A DNA stretch of 64,000 nucleotides from Flavobacterium ustbae (GCF_003946915.1 NZ_RPOC01000005.1:225703-289702), one strand, 5' to 3'; positions 36,050 through 45,680 are shown, counted from the stretch's first letter. The notes: generated by a model from the sequence alone, not told the origin. Numbers and translations: made by a program.

Positions 36050-37777
36050 TTATTTCGGATTTGCATCATTGGATGCCGTTGCATATAAACCTATTAAAGC
36101 TCCTGTAAATCCTCCAGCTACATTTGTCGAAAGAATATCTCCTGAAATCAAACTTCCCAGATTTTTAAAATCAATACCATTCAAAGCGTAGCTAAACTGA
36201 TAGTTATCTCCAACTGCTTCTACCTGAAGACGTACTGTTCCTTTAATGTCTATTTTTGAACTTGCAATAATTTCAGACTTTCCATTTTCTGTTCTCTCCA
36301 ATACTATATAAGTGTCTTTGTCTTTTTGGGTTATGCCAAAAACATAATTAAAACGCTCGTTTTGCAGACATACAATTCCTGCAAGATCTTTTTCAGATTC
36401 TGGCTTATAGTCTAGTGCTGTAGAAAATGAAAAAGTGTTATGCTGCTGTCTGTAAAATAATGTTGACGTTGGTTTTAGTTCTTTTATACTTACTGGAAAT
36501 GGATTAATCTGTAAGCCTTTTTTAACAATCGAAATAAAATGTTCTCGTGGCCCGCGCAATCCAATCCATCTGTAATCTAATTTTTCTGAAGTAAAATTCT
36601 CTGTAAACATAAAATTGCCATTAGGAAAAAAGCCATCACGACCTGTTTTGTTTACCACGCCTTTTGGCATTTTTAATTTTGGTTCTATTGGCACTAAACC
36701 GTTTTCAAATACAGGAAAAGTTCCAGACCAGTCAACTGGCAACATAAAGGTTTCGCGTCCTGTGTTTACTCTATCTTTTTGATTTGGACGAATTCCTAAA
36801 AATACGCCATAATATTTATTATCGGGCCCTAATACTAAATCGGCGTGTCCTACCCAGTCTACTTTATTGGGTCTGTTTTGCGGAAAATATCTTTGTGTAA
36901 GAATCGGATTATTTGAAGAGGGTTTAAATGGCCCTTTCGGACTTTCACTCATAAAAACGACTTCGCTATGATTTCCTCCTGTACCGCCTTCAGCACACAT
37001 CAAATAAAAATGGCCGTCTTTTTTATATAAATGAGGAGCTTCTATCCAAATGGGCTTTTTAGAAAGATCTACACCGCCATTAACTATAATTTTATCTGTT
37101 CCAGGAATGACCTTATCATTTTCTAAATCATAGTCCCAAACTTTAATTACACGATGCCCGTTATACAATTCTTTTCCTTTATCTGGAGCATCGTTATGTA
37201 CTACATATCCTTTTCCGTCATCATCAAAAAAGATACTCGGATCGATTCCGTTAAAATCCAATTTGATTGGGCTTCCCCAACCTTTTTTCGGGTCTTTTGT
37301 TTTTACTATAATGTTGCCCATATTTCCCGTAAAAGCAGTTACAATCATATAAAAAGTATCATTGTGCGGATTATACGTAATTCCTGGCGCATAAATTCCT
37401 GCACTTATTCCCGTATCATGCGGATTAAATTCAGAAACTTTATCCAATACGCCTCCTAGATCTGTCCAGTTAACTAAATCTTTAGAATGAAAAATCGGCA
37501 CTCCAGGAAACATGGCAAAAGAAGAGCAGACCATATAATAATCATCGCCCTTTCTGGTAATCGCTGGATCAGGATAACATCCTTGTAAAACTGGTGAATA
37601 AAATTCATCTTCTTTTAACGGATTGTTTTTATACACCTGATCATCTCCTTTGTAAATGACGTTTGAAAAAATAGGAGACTTTCCTTTTTTTATTTTTTTT
37701 GAACTGCTCTGCGCCTGCATAAGCAGTGAGCATAACAGTGTAACCGCAGATAAAAAAAATATTTTTTTATTTTTCAT
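36050..37777 (-). CDS. GH43 glycoside hydrolase with C-terminal beta-sandwich
   Basis: A 575-residue secreted protein with a signal peptide (LLCSLLMQAQ). GH43 catalytic residues are visible: Asp in GCYPDPAITRKGDDYYMVCS, Asp in GIDPSIFFDDDGKGYVV and Glu in KKPIWIEAPHLYKKDGHFYL. A concanavalin-type beta-sandwich occupies about 385-575 (TENFTSEKLDYRWIGLRG). This architecture is common in beta-xylosidases and exo-arabinofuranosidases. It is separated from the upstream susD gene by 91 bases containing a hairpin terminator, so expression is probably lower than that of SusC/SusD. Confidence 0.88.
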   Translation of the reverse strand: MKNKKIFFLSAVTLLCSLLMQAQSSSKKIKKGKSPIFSNVIYKGDDQVYKNNPLKEDEFYSPVLQGCYPDPAITRKGDDYYMVCSSFAMFPGVPIFHSKDLVNWTDLGGVLDKVSEFNPHDTGISAGIYAPGITYNPHNDTFYMIVTAFTGNMGNIIVKTKDPKKGWGSPIKLDFNGIDPSIFFDDDGKGYVVHNDAPDKGKELYNGHRVIKVWDYDLENDKVIPGTDKIIVNGGVDLSKKPIWIEAPHLYKKDGHFYLMCAEGGTGGNHSEVVFMSESPKGPFKPSSNNPILTQRYFPQNRPNKVDWVGHADLVLGPDNKYYGVFLGIRPNQKDRVNTGRETFMLPVDWSGTFPVFENGLVPIEPKLKMPKGVVNKTGRDGFFPNGNFMFTENFTSEKLDYRWIGLRGPREHFISIVKKGLQINPFPVSIKELKPTSTLFYRQQHNTFSFSTALDYKPESEKDLAGIVCLQNERFNYVFGITQKDKDTYIVLERTENGKSEIIASSKIDIKGTVRLQVEAVGDNYQFSYALNGIDFKNLGSLISGDILSTNVAGGFTGALIGLYATASNDANPK

Positions 37778-37818
37778 TGCTTATTATTATAAAAATATTT
37801 TAAAAAAAATAGTAAAAA

Positions 37819-37839
37819 GCCGAGAGCAGAACTCTCGGC
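37819..37839 (-). terminator. Hairpin between susD and the enzyme genes
   Basis: GCCGAGAG and CTCTCGGC form a perfect 8-bp stem around a 5-base loop, followed by TTTTTACTATTTTTTTT on the minus strand. It lies 30 bases after the SusD stop and 41 bases before the GH43 start, a site where partial termination would give more SusC/SusD than enzyme. Confidence 0.75.
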
Positions 37840-37868
37840 AATAAACAAAACTAACCAAAAATGAAAAA

Positions 37869-39809
37869 TTAGTATCCTGGATTCTGATAGGCTGCCTTTT
37901 CATCTGCAGACATTTCCATTCCGTCCATTTGCGCTTGTGGAATCGGTCTCAGATAATGATGGGCATCAATTGTTCTCGTCACAACCTCTGGAGTATGCTG
38001 TCCGTAGTTAGATCCTCCTATTGAGTACTTGCCTGCAAGCTCATTCCATTTCTGAGTTCTTACTAGATCATACCAGCGATATCCTTCTCCAAAAAATTCT
38101 CTTGAACGTTCTGCAAGTATATAGTTCACATCAACCACTGTTGGAGTTGCGCTTGTCATTGCTGCGCTATTGTCTGCTGATTTAGCGATATTTCCGTTAT
38201 TGTCCCATTTCCATTTTCCTGCTCTAGCTCTTAGAACATTTACAAGAGATCTAGCGCTTAAGCTACCTGTTGCTCCTTTAGCCGCCGCTTCTGCTGCCAC
38301 AAGATAAAGCTCAGAGAATTTTGCTACAGGAAATGGTCTTGTACTTGCTGCATTTGGCTGCCCAAGTCCTCCCGCATTATCGGTTCTGTAAGGTCCCAAT
38401 TTCCAAAATCCAGGATAAACAATTCTGCTTATTCCTTTTGGAGAGATAACATAATCTGCTCTGCCTGGCAAAACCCCTGCACCTACTCCACTATCTCCTT
38501 GTCCCGAAGGATAAGTTATTGCTGTTGCAGGCTCATCATTAAGGAATGTTAAAATAGCATCGCCTGGCCTAACTGTTAGACCATTTGCATTGGTTAAGGA
38601 GGCAACATTCGTTAACCCAGTTCCCAATAGATTCCAATTTCCTCTAAAAACGGTTGTGAATGTTCCGTCGTATCTAGAATCGTTGGTTTTATCTGCAAAA
38701 GTATTCGTAAATACTTCTATAGGAGGAGCCATTCTCGTCCACGGACGTCCTAAGAACTGGTTTGCTTCTCTCTGTACCGAAGAAACTGCAGCACTTCCGT
38801 TTTTACTTCTTATAGCAGTATAGTTCCATGTTACCATCCATCCCGAAAAGTTATCTGGAGAACCTCCATTTCCGTAAGTAAGACTTGATCCGTTATAATA
38901 TTCACTGCTTTCGGTACGGTCTGCGTACAGCATTACTTCTTTATTTCTGTCATTTGATCCTGAATTAACTTCGTAAAATGAATCAAGCAATGCATACGGT
39001 CCTGGATTATTAATTCCTTCTACGGCCAGATTATAGGCTTCTTGAAAGTACCATTGTGCATTATGACCGTCGGGATCTGTTCGTGCAGCTTCAGGGTAAG
39101 TTGGTATATTATTAGGATTTTCAAGCCACCAAGCATAAGTAAGATACGCTTTGGCTAAAAATAAACGAGCTACTGTTTTTGTTACCGTTCCAGTTAAACG
39201 AGGCGCATCTGGAAGTTCTTTGACAGCCGCCACTAGATCTGGAAAAATAGCTTTTGTATAAACCTCAGGCACTGTATTACGTTTAGAATATCTTGAAGGC
39301 TTACTATTAAACTTAAGCTCTCCTGCACCTAAATCTAAAGGCACTCCTCCAAAAGTCTGCACTAATAAAAAGTAATCAAATCCTCTGAAGAATTTAGATT
39401 CTGCAACAAGATTGCTTGCAATTCCAACAGCAGCAGCATTTTCTATAATTCCGCTGGCAGTATTAATGTCGTAATAAGAGTTGTTCCACAAAACATCTGA
39501 TCGACTCGACATAGGAGTAACTACGCCAACTCCTGACAGGTCATGATCTTTAAAATTTCCGTCGGCACTTTGTGCATACGTTGCTTCATCTGTACCAGTC
39601 TGACATGCATTATAAAAATAAGCTTGCCCATAAATCCAGCGCAGATGAGCATAATGTGAGGTTAATCCCTGTATAACACCTTGCTCTGTTTTGAAATAGC
39701 TAGGCTCATAGAAATCATGCGGTTTTTCTTCTAGTATATCAGAGCAGCCGGCTAAAGAGCATAAAACCGCTGACCCTATAATTAAATTTTTTAAAATATA
39801 TTTTTTCAT
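37869..39809 (-). CDS. SusD/RagB-type lipoprotein of the xylan locus
   Basis: A 646-residue lipoprotein with lipobox LAGCSD. Typical SusD elements are KFFRGFDYFLLVQTFGGVPL in the N-terminal half, FPVAKFSELYLVAAEAAAKG and LAERSREFFGEGYRWYDLVR towards the end. It would bind xylan oligosaccharides at the surface and act as the lid of the SusC encoded 12 bases upstream. It is longer than the first SusD in the window and clearly a different subfamily. Confidence 0.93.
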   Translation of the reverse strand: MKKYILKNLIIGSAVLCSLAGCSDILEEKPHDFYEPSYFKTEQGVIQGLTSHYAHLRWIYGQAYFYNACQTGTDEATYAQSADGNFKDHDLSGVGVVTPMSSRSDVLWNNSYYDINTASGIIENAAAVGIASNLVAESKFFRGFDYFLLVQTFGGVPLDLGAGELKFNSKPSRYSKRNTVPEVYTKAIFPDLVAAVKELPDAPRLTGTVTKTVARLFLAKAYLTYAWWLENPNNIPTYPEAARTDPDGHNAQWYFQEAYNLAVEGINNPGPYALLDSFYEVNSGSNDRNKEVMLYADRTESSEYYNGSSLTYGNGGSPDNFSGWMVTWNYTAIRSKNGSAAVSSVQREANQFLGRPWTRMAPPIEVFTNTFADKTNDSRYDGTFTTVFRGNWNLLGTGLTNVASLTNANGLTVRPGDAILTFLNDEPATAITYPSGQGDSGVGAGVLPGRADYVISPKGISRIVYPGFWKLGPYRTDNAGGLGQPNAASTRPFPVAKFSELYLVAAEAAAKGATGSLSARSLVNVLRARAGKWKWDNNGNIAKSADNSAAMTSATPTVVDVNYILAERSREFFGEGYRWYDLVRTQKWNELAGKYSIGGSNYGQHTPEVVTRTIDAHHYLRPIPQAQMDGMEMSADEKAAYQNPGY

Positions 39810-39821
39810 GTCTGTGTCTTA

Positions 39822-42800
39822 TTAGAATGTTAAATTAAGCCCGAATAAATAGTTTCTGGTTGAAGGCGTATTGGTACCAATAACAGAAAATCTTCTTTGA
39901 TAAGAGGCAACGGCCTGATTTTCGTCTCCAAATGAATTCGTTTCAGGATCCATTCCCGATTTATCATGATAGGGAGAAAATAAAACAAATGGATTCTGTG
40001 CCGTAAAATATACCCTTAATTTATCTATGCCTAAATTCCTTGTAAAATTCTGGTCAATGGTGTATCCTAGAGTAAGCGCTCTAATTTTTACATAAGAGGC
40101 ATCAAAATATCCCATAGTGGACATGTATTTAGGATTGTCACCACTTCTAATACCTCTCGGATTAGGGAACTCAGCATCTCTATTATCTGGTGTCCAGTAA
40201 TCAACGTCCACATTACTTCTTCGTCCGTTTAATAAATTCATATAACTTGCTCCGCCATAAAGTGTGCTAATTAAAACTCCTCCACTTTTAAAAGCTCCTA
40301 CAGCACTAAAATCAAATCCTTTATAAGTTACGTTCGTATTGAAACCTCCTTGAAAATCAGGATCAGTTTCTATAATCTGGCGGTCACTTGCGTTTATAGC
40401 ACGTGTTGGCGAACCATCTGCATTAAAATCTCCTGTATATTTCACTTTAATTGATCCTACGACTGTTCCCTGTTGGTCAATTCCTGTAGGTCCTGGCTCA
40501 TAAATTGACATATGGGGATCGCCTTCTTGCCAGATTCCGACCTTTTCGTAATCATAAATAGAATTAATATTATACCCAACAAACCAGTTATTGCCTTCGT
40601 CACGGCTAGCTCCAGAAGCTAAAGCCACCAGCTTGTTTTCATTCTTATAGAAATTAACTCCAACAGACCAAGTCACTCCATTAGGATTATCCAAAATAAC
40701 TCCGTTTAATGAAATTTCGTAACCTTTGTTTTCTGTTTCTCCCACGTTAGCCACATAACTGTTTACTCCAGATGTTGCAGGCAATCCAACACGTTGCAAT
40801 AGATTTTTTGTATTCGTTTTATAGTATTCTACTGTACCTGACAAACGGTTATTAAAAAAACCAAAATCTAAACCATAGTTCCATGTCGTTGAAAACTCCC
40901 ATCCTAAACTAGGATTGGGCAATTCTGTAACATATACTCCTGTAGAATTAGTACTTCCAAAATTGTAAGGTCTTGTACTTAAAGCTCCTAAAGTTGCATA
41001 AGGCGAAACGGCCTGATTAGATGTTTCTCCGTACCCTGCTCTCAATTTTAATAAATTAATATGTTTAACGTTTTTAAGAAACGATTCGTTTGAAATAGTC
41101 CATCCTGCAGATACTGCTGGATAAGTTACCCATTTGTTGCCTGGAGAAAGTCTTGAAGAACCATCAGAACGTACAGTACCTGATATGAAATAACGATTGT
41201 CATAAGAATACATTAACCTAGCCATATACGATATAAGTCCCCATTGTGTGTAATCTTGATCGGCAGGATTGATAACAGCTTCTTCTTCGCTTTGCCCTAA
41301 ATTGTAAAACTGAAAAGCGTCTGAAGTAATACCATTTCTGCTTACTCTTGAACTTTGTCCTGTAAATTGCTCGTTTGAATACAATCCTACAAAATTGACA
41401 GTGTGTTTCTCTGCAAAAGTTTTATCGTAAGTCAACAGATTTTCTAAAAGCCATTGCGTAGACCATCCATTGGTAATTGATGCGTTTGATAATGTTGAAG
41501 GATTAACATCAAATACGCCCTGTCCTTCATAATATCCTGCGTTGGATGTACGGAAATTCAAACCTGTATTAAGTCTGTATTTCAAGCCGTCGATACCAGG
41601 AATTTTTACTTCGGCAAAAATATTATTGTAAGAACTAAAAGCTCTATTTAAATTAACGTATGCATCTCCTAAATTTTTTATGGACTGTCTCGTGTAAACC
41701 CATTGATCATCTGCAGCCATACTTACCGTTCTCTTCAAACTCCCGTCTTCATTATACGGATTTGCAAGAGGCGAAGTTGCTAAAATATTGCCCGTTCCGA
41801 TATTATCACCGTTAGTAATACTGTAATTGCTGTTGGTATTAAATCCCATGCGGATTGACCTATTAATCTGCTGATCTAAACCTGCTCTAAGAGTAAAACG
41901 CTCATAACTTTGTCCAGGCAGAACAGACTCTTCTTTATAATATCCTAATCCAGCATTGTACGCACCAGCTTCGCTTCCTCCTGAAACGCTTACATCATGG
42001 CTAATCATTTCTCCAGAACCATAAAGAAGGCTCTGCCAATCTGTATTGGTATCGCGAGATTCACTAACGCCGTCTACATAAAGGCCAGTGTAATCACGAA
42101 GGGCGGCAAACTTCTCTCCATTCATCATAGGATATTTAGACCAAGCTTGTTTGATACCACTAAATCCATTATAATTAAATGTAGCTTTCTGATTTTTACG
42201 TCCTTTTAAAGTCGTTACCAATATTACACCGTTTGCACCTCTTGATCCATAGATAGCAGTTGCAGAGGCGTCTTTTAGAATGTCTACAGACTTAATATCT
42301 GAAGGATTTATATCTCCAATAGATCCCGCAAACGGAACTCCGTCTAGAACAACCAGCGGATCGTTACTGCCTGTGAGCGATCGTGTCCCACGTATTCTAA
42401 TTTGCATCGCTGCTCCAGGTTTCGAAGAAGTTTGCGTCAATTCAACTCCGGGCAGCCTACCTTGAAGCGCTTGCGTAATATTAGCCGCAGGAACTTCGTT
42501 CAATTCCTTGCCACCAAGAGAAGCTACAGATCCCGTAACGGCTTCCTTAATTTGTGTTCCATATCCGATTACCACAACCTCTTTTAAGTTGTTTGCATCT
42601 TCTTCAAGCTTTACATTGATATTTTTTTGCCCGTTTACGGATACTTCTTTGCTTTTTAAACCGATGAAACTATAGACAAGTACCCCATTGGCTGGTACAT
42701 TTATAGAATAAGTACCATCAAAACTGGTACTAACTCCATTTGTAGCGCCTTTTAAATTAACATTCGCTCCTGGAATCGGCCCGCTATCATCACTTACTGT

Positions 42801-42911
42801 TCCAGTAACTGTCGTCTGTGCTTTAGATTGAAATGAAAACGCAAACATCAGCATAAAAAAACAAAAACATTTTAAACGTTTCTGTTTACTTACAATAAAA
42901 TGGTTAGTCAT
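39822..42911 (-). CDS. SusC/RagA-type TonB-dependent transporter of the xylan locus
   Basis: A 1029-residue outer-membrane transporter. A basic start followed by a hydrophobic signal (FCFFMLMFAFSFQSKAQ) leads into the carboxypeptidase-like domain (GPIPGANVNLKGATNGVST), the TonB-box region KEVVVIGYGTQIKEAVTGS, the plug (ASATAIYGSRGANGVILVTT) and the barrel ending YLFGLNLTF. It opens the xylan operon. Its control region contains two CAATCGRTTG palindromes, one overlapping the likely promoter, so the LacI-type regulator at 45.7 kb probably represses it. An upstream Met closer to the signal is possible. Confidence 0.93.
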   Translation of the reverse strand: MTNHFIVSKQKRLKCFCFFMLMFAFSFQSKAQTTVTGTVSDDSGPIPGANVNLKGATNGVSTSFDGTYSINVPANGVLVYSFIGLKSKEVSVNGQKNINVKLEEDANNLKEVVVIGYGTQIKEAVTGSVASLGGKELNEVPAANITQALQGRLPGVELTQTSSKPGAAMQIRIRGTRSLTGSNDPLVVLDGVPFAGSIGDINPSDIKSVDILKDASATAIYGSRGANGVILVTTLKGRKNQKATFNYNGFSGIKQAWSKYPMMNGEKFAALRDYTGLYVDGVSESRDTNTDWQSLLYGSGEMISHDVSVSGGSEAGAYNAGLGYYKEESVLPGQSYERFTLRAGLDQQINRSIRMGFNTNSNYSITNGDNIGTGNILATSPLANPYNEDGSLKRTVSMAADDQWVYTRQSIKNLGDAYVNLNRAFSSYNNIFAEVKIPGIDGLKYRLNTGLNFRTSNAGYYEGQGVFDVNPSTLSNASITNGWSTQWLLENLLTYDKTFAEKHTVNFVGLYSNEQFTGQSSRVSRNGITSDAFQFYNLGQSEEEAVINPADQDYTQWGLISYMARLMYSYDNRYFISGTVRSDGSSRLSPGNKWVTYPAVSAGWTISNESFLKNVKHINLLKLRAGYGETSNQAVSPYATLGALSTRPYNFGSTNSTGVYVTELPNPSLGWEFSTTWNYGLDFGFFNNRLSGTVEYYKTNTKNLLQRVGLPATSGVNSYVANVGETENKGYEISLNGVILDNPNGVTWSVGVNFYKNENKLVALASGASRDEGNNWFVGYNINSIYDYEKVGIWQEGDPHMSIYEPGPTGIDQQGTVVGSIKVKYTGDFNADGSPTRAINASDRQIIETDPDFQGGFNTNVTYKGFDFSAVGAFKSGGVLISTLYGGASYMNLLNGRRSNVDVDYWTPDNRDAEFPNPRGIRSGDNPKYMSTMGYFDASYVKIRALTLGYTIDQNFTRNLGIDKLRVYFTAQNPFVLFSPYHDKSGMDPETNSFGDENQAVASYQRRFSVIGTNTPSTRNYLFGLNLTF

Positions 42912-43008
42912 AAAAATTGATTTAAATATTAAAATTGGTTTTAGTTAGTAAGCTTTATTTAACATAAAATGAAGTCAGATAAATATCATATCATAAATGT
43001 ATCTATCA

Positions 43009-43016
43009 CAAATATA
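43009..43016 (-). promoter_or_regulatory. Candidate -7 element of the xylan susC
   Basis: On the minus strand TATATTTG matches TAnnTTTG, with TTTG at 43030-43033 upstream, next to the operator. A transcript would have an untranslated leader of about 95 bases before the SusC start. Confidence 0.45.
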
Positions 43017-43032
43017 GAAAAATATCAATCAA

Positions 43033-43048
43033 ACACAATCGGTTGTGT
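43033..43048. promoter_or_regulatory. LacI-type operator at the susC promoter
   Basis: ACACAATCGGTTGTGT is a 16-base palindrome with one mismatched pair and a CG at its centre, as expected for LacI-family operators. It overlaps or abuts the likely -33 region, which suits repression. The same core occurs four more times in this locus. Confidence 0.7.
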
Positions 43049-43355
43049 AAAATATTTTTATAAACTACAAAAAAATAGTCTTAAAAAAACAAACATTATA
43101 CATAATTAAAGACAAAATATTAAATATTTATCAAATTTCACTACAACGTTGTAGTGAAATTTGATAAATAACACGTGTTTTTGACCAATTCTTAAATAAA
43201 GCATAAAAAGTTAAAATTCTTTTCATTCTTATTTTTATAGAGGTTAAAACTTACTAATTTGAACAATATGCAATTGCAGATATCCAGTAAATCGTATACT
43301 TTAAGAATAATTATACTGATTAACAAGCATTTAATCTATATATTACAGTCTGAAA

Positions 43356-43365
43356 CAATCGATTG
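43356..43365. promoter_or_regulatory. Second LacI-type operator upstream of susC
   Basis: CAATCGATTG is a perfect 10-base palindrome with the same core as the site at 43033, about 320 bases away. Two sites at this distance would allow looping by a tetramer or independent binding. Confidence 0.6.
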
Positions 43366-43373
43366 CACATAAA

Positions 43374-43408
43374 AAAACTCCTATCGTAAAATATACGAAA
43401 GGAGTTTT
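43374..43408 (-). terminator. Terminator of the GH43-Nudix regulator operon
   Basis: AAAACTCCT pairs with AGGAGTTTT, extended by TCGT/ACGA after one mismatch, with T residues on the minus strand. It lies about 80 bases after the regulator stop codon. Confidence 0.75.
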
Positions 43409-43490
43409 AATAAAATTGTCTGTCAATTTTAAATTCTAAAAGATTTATAACGTTCTTAAGCTATCATATCATAGATTTAAAAGGAAATTT

Positions 43491-44198
43491 TTAAAAGTTA
43501 AATTTCATATTCCAAAACATTTCATATTTCGACATGTTTAGACTATAAAATTTAGGCGCTCGATACGAAACTCCTTCTTCTTTTTCATCTAAACTTCGAA
43601 CCAGTTTTCTCTGCAAAATCTTTCGTCTAAAATTAGTTTTATTGATTTCAATGCCTAGTATTTCTTCATACAACTGAATAATTTGAAGCAAAGTAAATTT
43701 TTCGGGCAAAAGGTTAAATCCCAACGCGCTGCAGCACATGTTTTTTCTCAGCTCTTTAATTCCAAAATCTAAAATAATGGTGTGCTTTTTATCCAAACCT
43801 GCCGTATCATTTATTTCTACCCAAGCAACGTCAGAATGCAGCTCTTTTTCTTCAAAATCTCTTTTATTATTAGTAATCATGGCATAACAACCAATTGAAA
43901 TTCCATATTGAAAGGACAATAAAGAAGTGTAATCAAAAGCTTTTAGCTGCTCTAAAAAGAAATCATCTGAGGGAATATGTTTTTTTACAATTTTTTGTGC
44001 AGCTTCTAATATCGATTCTCCTTCTTTTAAAATGCTACTGGGCAATTTCCAGCTAGCATGCTCAACGTCATTTTCATTTTTGATTAGCAAGACTTTTAGT
44101 TTCTTATCTTCAAAACAAAATATTATACAATCAATCTCTATATTGTTTGTATGATATGAATTACAGCAAATTCCCTTCTCTGACTTCTCTTTTTTCAT
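43491..44198 (-). CDS. Nudix-fold transcriptional regulator (NrtR/AraR type)
   Basis: A 236-residue protein: a Nudix-like domain (about 20-150; IEIDCIIFCFEDKKLKVLLI start, WKLPSSILKEGESILEAA) joined to a C-terminal winged helix (LLPEKFTLLQIIQLYEEILG, then NFRRKILQRKLV). The catalytic REUxEExGU box is replaced by QKIVKKHIPS, so pyrophosphatase activity is unlikely and the domain probably senses a ligand. This is the layout of NrtR-type regulators, including the AraR regulator of arabinose use known in Bacteroides. It is 19 bases after a cytoplasmic GH43 gene, which fits control by arabinose or xylose. The start at 44198 avoids overlap with that gene. Confidence 0.8.
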   Translation of the reverse strand: MKKEKSEKGICCNSYHTNNIEIDCIIFCFEDKKLKVLLIKNENDVEHASWKLPSSILKEGESILEAAQKIVKKHIPSDDFFLEQLKAFDYTSLLSFQYGISIGCYAMITNNKRDFEEKELHSDVAWVEINDTAGLDKKHTIILDFGIKELRKNMCCSALGFNLLPEKFTLLQIIQLYEEILGIEINKTNFRRKILQRKLVRSLDEKEEGVSYRAPKFYSLNMSKYEMFWNMKFNF

Positions 44199-44217
44199 AG
44201 AAAATAAATTAAATTCT

Positions 44218-45252
44218 CTAGTCAAACAATCTTTTAATCCTGTACGGATCAATCGTAATAATCGAACCGTCTTCGAGATAATCGATCTTGGTTACTTTCA
44301 TACTTCTTAAATGTGTAACGCCTTTCGACAAACTCGAATCATGATAAAATAAATACCATTCGCCTTCAACCTCACAAATCGAATGGTGCGACGTCCATCC
44401 CACAACCGGATTCAGTATTCTGCCCTGATATGTAAATGGCCCGTATGGATTGTCTCCAATTCCATAGCAGATAAAATGCGTGTCACCTGTAGAATAAGAA
44501 AAATAATATTTGCCATGGTATTTATGAACCCACGAGGCTTCAAAAAACCGACGATCATTATCGCCTGCAAGAAGTTCATTTCCATTTTCATCCAAAATCT
44601 TAATCTCTTTAGGAGCTTCGTCAAACTCCAACATATCTTCCCGAAGTCTTGCTACAATTGGCCCTAACTGCTTGTCATTGGCCTTTGGCTCTTCATTGTT
44701 TTCATCATAAATATTATTTCGGTATTTCTGAAGTTGTCCGCCCCAGATGCCTCCAAAATAAATATAATGCCTGCCATCTTCGTCTTCAAAAACCGCTGGA
44801 TCAATGCTGTAGCTTCCTTTTATCGCTTCTTTTTCTGGAATAAAAGGCCCAACTGGCGAATCGCTAACCGCAACTCCAAGCTGAAAAACTCCACTGCAGT
44901 TTTTGGCGGGGAAATACAGATAGTATTTTCCATTTTTAAATGCAGCATCGGGCGCCCACATTTGTTTTTCGGCCCAGGCAACGTCATCTACATGCAACGC
45001 GACACCATTATCAACAGCATTAGAAGAGATATCTTCCATCGAAAAAACATGATAATCTTCCATTCCGAAATGGTCGCCATTATCGTTAAACGGAATTCCC
45101 GCATCAATATCATGAGAAGGATAAATATAGATTTTACCATTAAATACATGTGCAGAGGGATCGGCAGTATAAATATGAGATACTAAAGGCTTCGAAATAG
45201 CCAAATCATTAATTTCCTCAAAATTAATGTGTTCAATGCTGTCTTCAGGCAT
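44218..45252 (-). CDS. Cytoplasmic-type GH43 glycoside hydrolase
   Basis: A 344-residue single-domain GH43 without a signal peptide. Catalytic residues lie in YTADPSAHVFNGKIYIYPSH (general base Asp), GSYSIDPAVFEDEDGRHYIY (Asp) and DRRFFEASWVHKYHGKYYFS (general acid Glu). Enzymes of this short type act as beta-xylosidases or arabinofuranosidases on small oligosaccharides. The absence of a signal suggests work in the cytoplasm after import by SusC/SusD, but a periplasmic route cannot be excluded. It forms a two-gene operon with the Nudix-type regulator, preceded by two CAATCGRTTG palindromes. Confidence 0.88.
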   Translation of the reverse strand: MPEDSIEHINFEEINDLAISKPLVSHIYTADPSAHVFNGKIYIYPSHDIDAGIPFNDNGDHFGMEDYHVFSMEDISSNAVDNGVALHVDDVAWAEKQMWAPDAAFKNGKYYLYFPAKNCSGVFQLGVAVSDSPVGPFIPEKEAIKGSYSIDPAVFEDEDGRHYIYFGGIWGGQLQKYRNNIYDENNEEPKANDKQLGPIVARLREDMLEFDEAPKEIKILDENGNELLAGDNDRRFFEASWVHKYHGKYYFSYSTGDTHFICYGIGDNPYGPFTYQGRILNPVVGWTSHHSICEVEGEWYLFYHDSSLSKGVTHLRSMKVTKIDYLEDGSIITIDPYRIKRLFD

Positions 45253-45511
45253 ATTCTATTATATGTTTTTAATTAATTCAATTTCCTTATTCCGCTCCAA
45301 TCAAAATAGGAAATGCGGAAAAATACCGATATTTTCTTCTGTGATTAAACTTGAGTTTTATAGCAAATCTTTTCTTGTTTTTAATTGTCTTTTTCAACCG
45401 TTGGCTCTTCTTTAGACAAATAGAAAATATTCTAGTAAAACTCCACAACGCTTTTCATTACCAGAGAATGGGAAGAACAATTTTCTGTCAATTGAAAAAG
45501 CAAGATGTAAA

Positions 45512-45523
45512 ACAATCGGTTGT
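45512..45523. promoter_or_regulatory. LacI-type operator downstream of the GH43 promoter
   Basis: ACAATCGGTTGT, a palindrome with one mismatch and the same core as the susC site. It lies about 30 bases downstream of the TAAATTTG promoter motif, in the transcript leader. Confidence 0.65.
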
Positions 45524-45551
45524 GTAAAATTAAATAAAAAAATATACTATG

Positions 45552-45559
45552 CAAATTTA
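45552..45559 (-). promoter_or_regulatory. Candidate -7 element for the GH43-regulator operon
   Basis: On the minus strand TAAATTTG fits TAnnTTTG. It is flanked by operator palindromes on both sides (45512 and 45590), which supports it as a controlled promoter, although the leader of nearly 300 bases is long. Confidence 0.4.
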
Positions 45560-45589
45560 ATTTACTTTATTTAAAGCATTAACACATCA

Positions 45590-45599
45590 CAATCGATTG
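45590..45599. promoter_or_regulatory. LacI-type operator upstream of the GH43 promoter
   Basis: CAATCGATTG, a perfect palindrome identical to the site at 43356. It lies just upstream of the promoter motif and about 78 bases from its partner at 45512. Confidence 0.65.
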
Positions 45600-45680
45600 C
45601 TGTCAATTTTATAAAAACTTTTTATGCCTCTAAAAATCAATAAACACAATTCAAAATTTATTTAGTTTTAATGCTAAAAA

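Larger units (their letters stand above)
42912..43490. other. Control region of the xylan susC operon
   Basis: This 579-base gap holds the susC promoter candidate, two LacI-type operator palindromes about 320 bases apart, and the terminator of the regulator gene that ends at 43491. An extra AT-rich inverted repeat, built from AAATTTGATAAA-like words around 43125-43165, is also present. No gene is visible. Confidence 0.6.

Noticed and set aside
43125..43165. AT-rich inverted repeat near the susC control region as a terminator
   Set aside because: It is nearly pure A/T with a weak stem apart from the ACTACAACGTTGTAGT part, lies in the leader region rather than after a gene, and a clear terminator exists at 43374.
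44412..45186. Several ORFs in other frames over the cytoplasmic GH43 gene
   Set aside because: They are shadows of a gene with all catalytic motifs in place.
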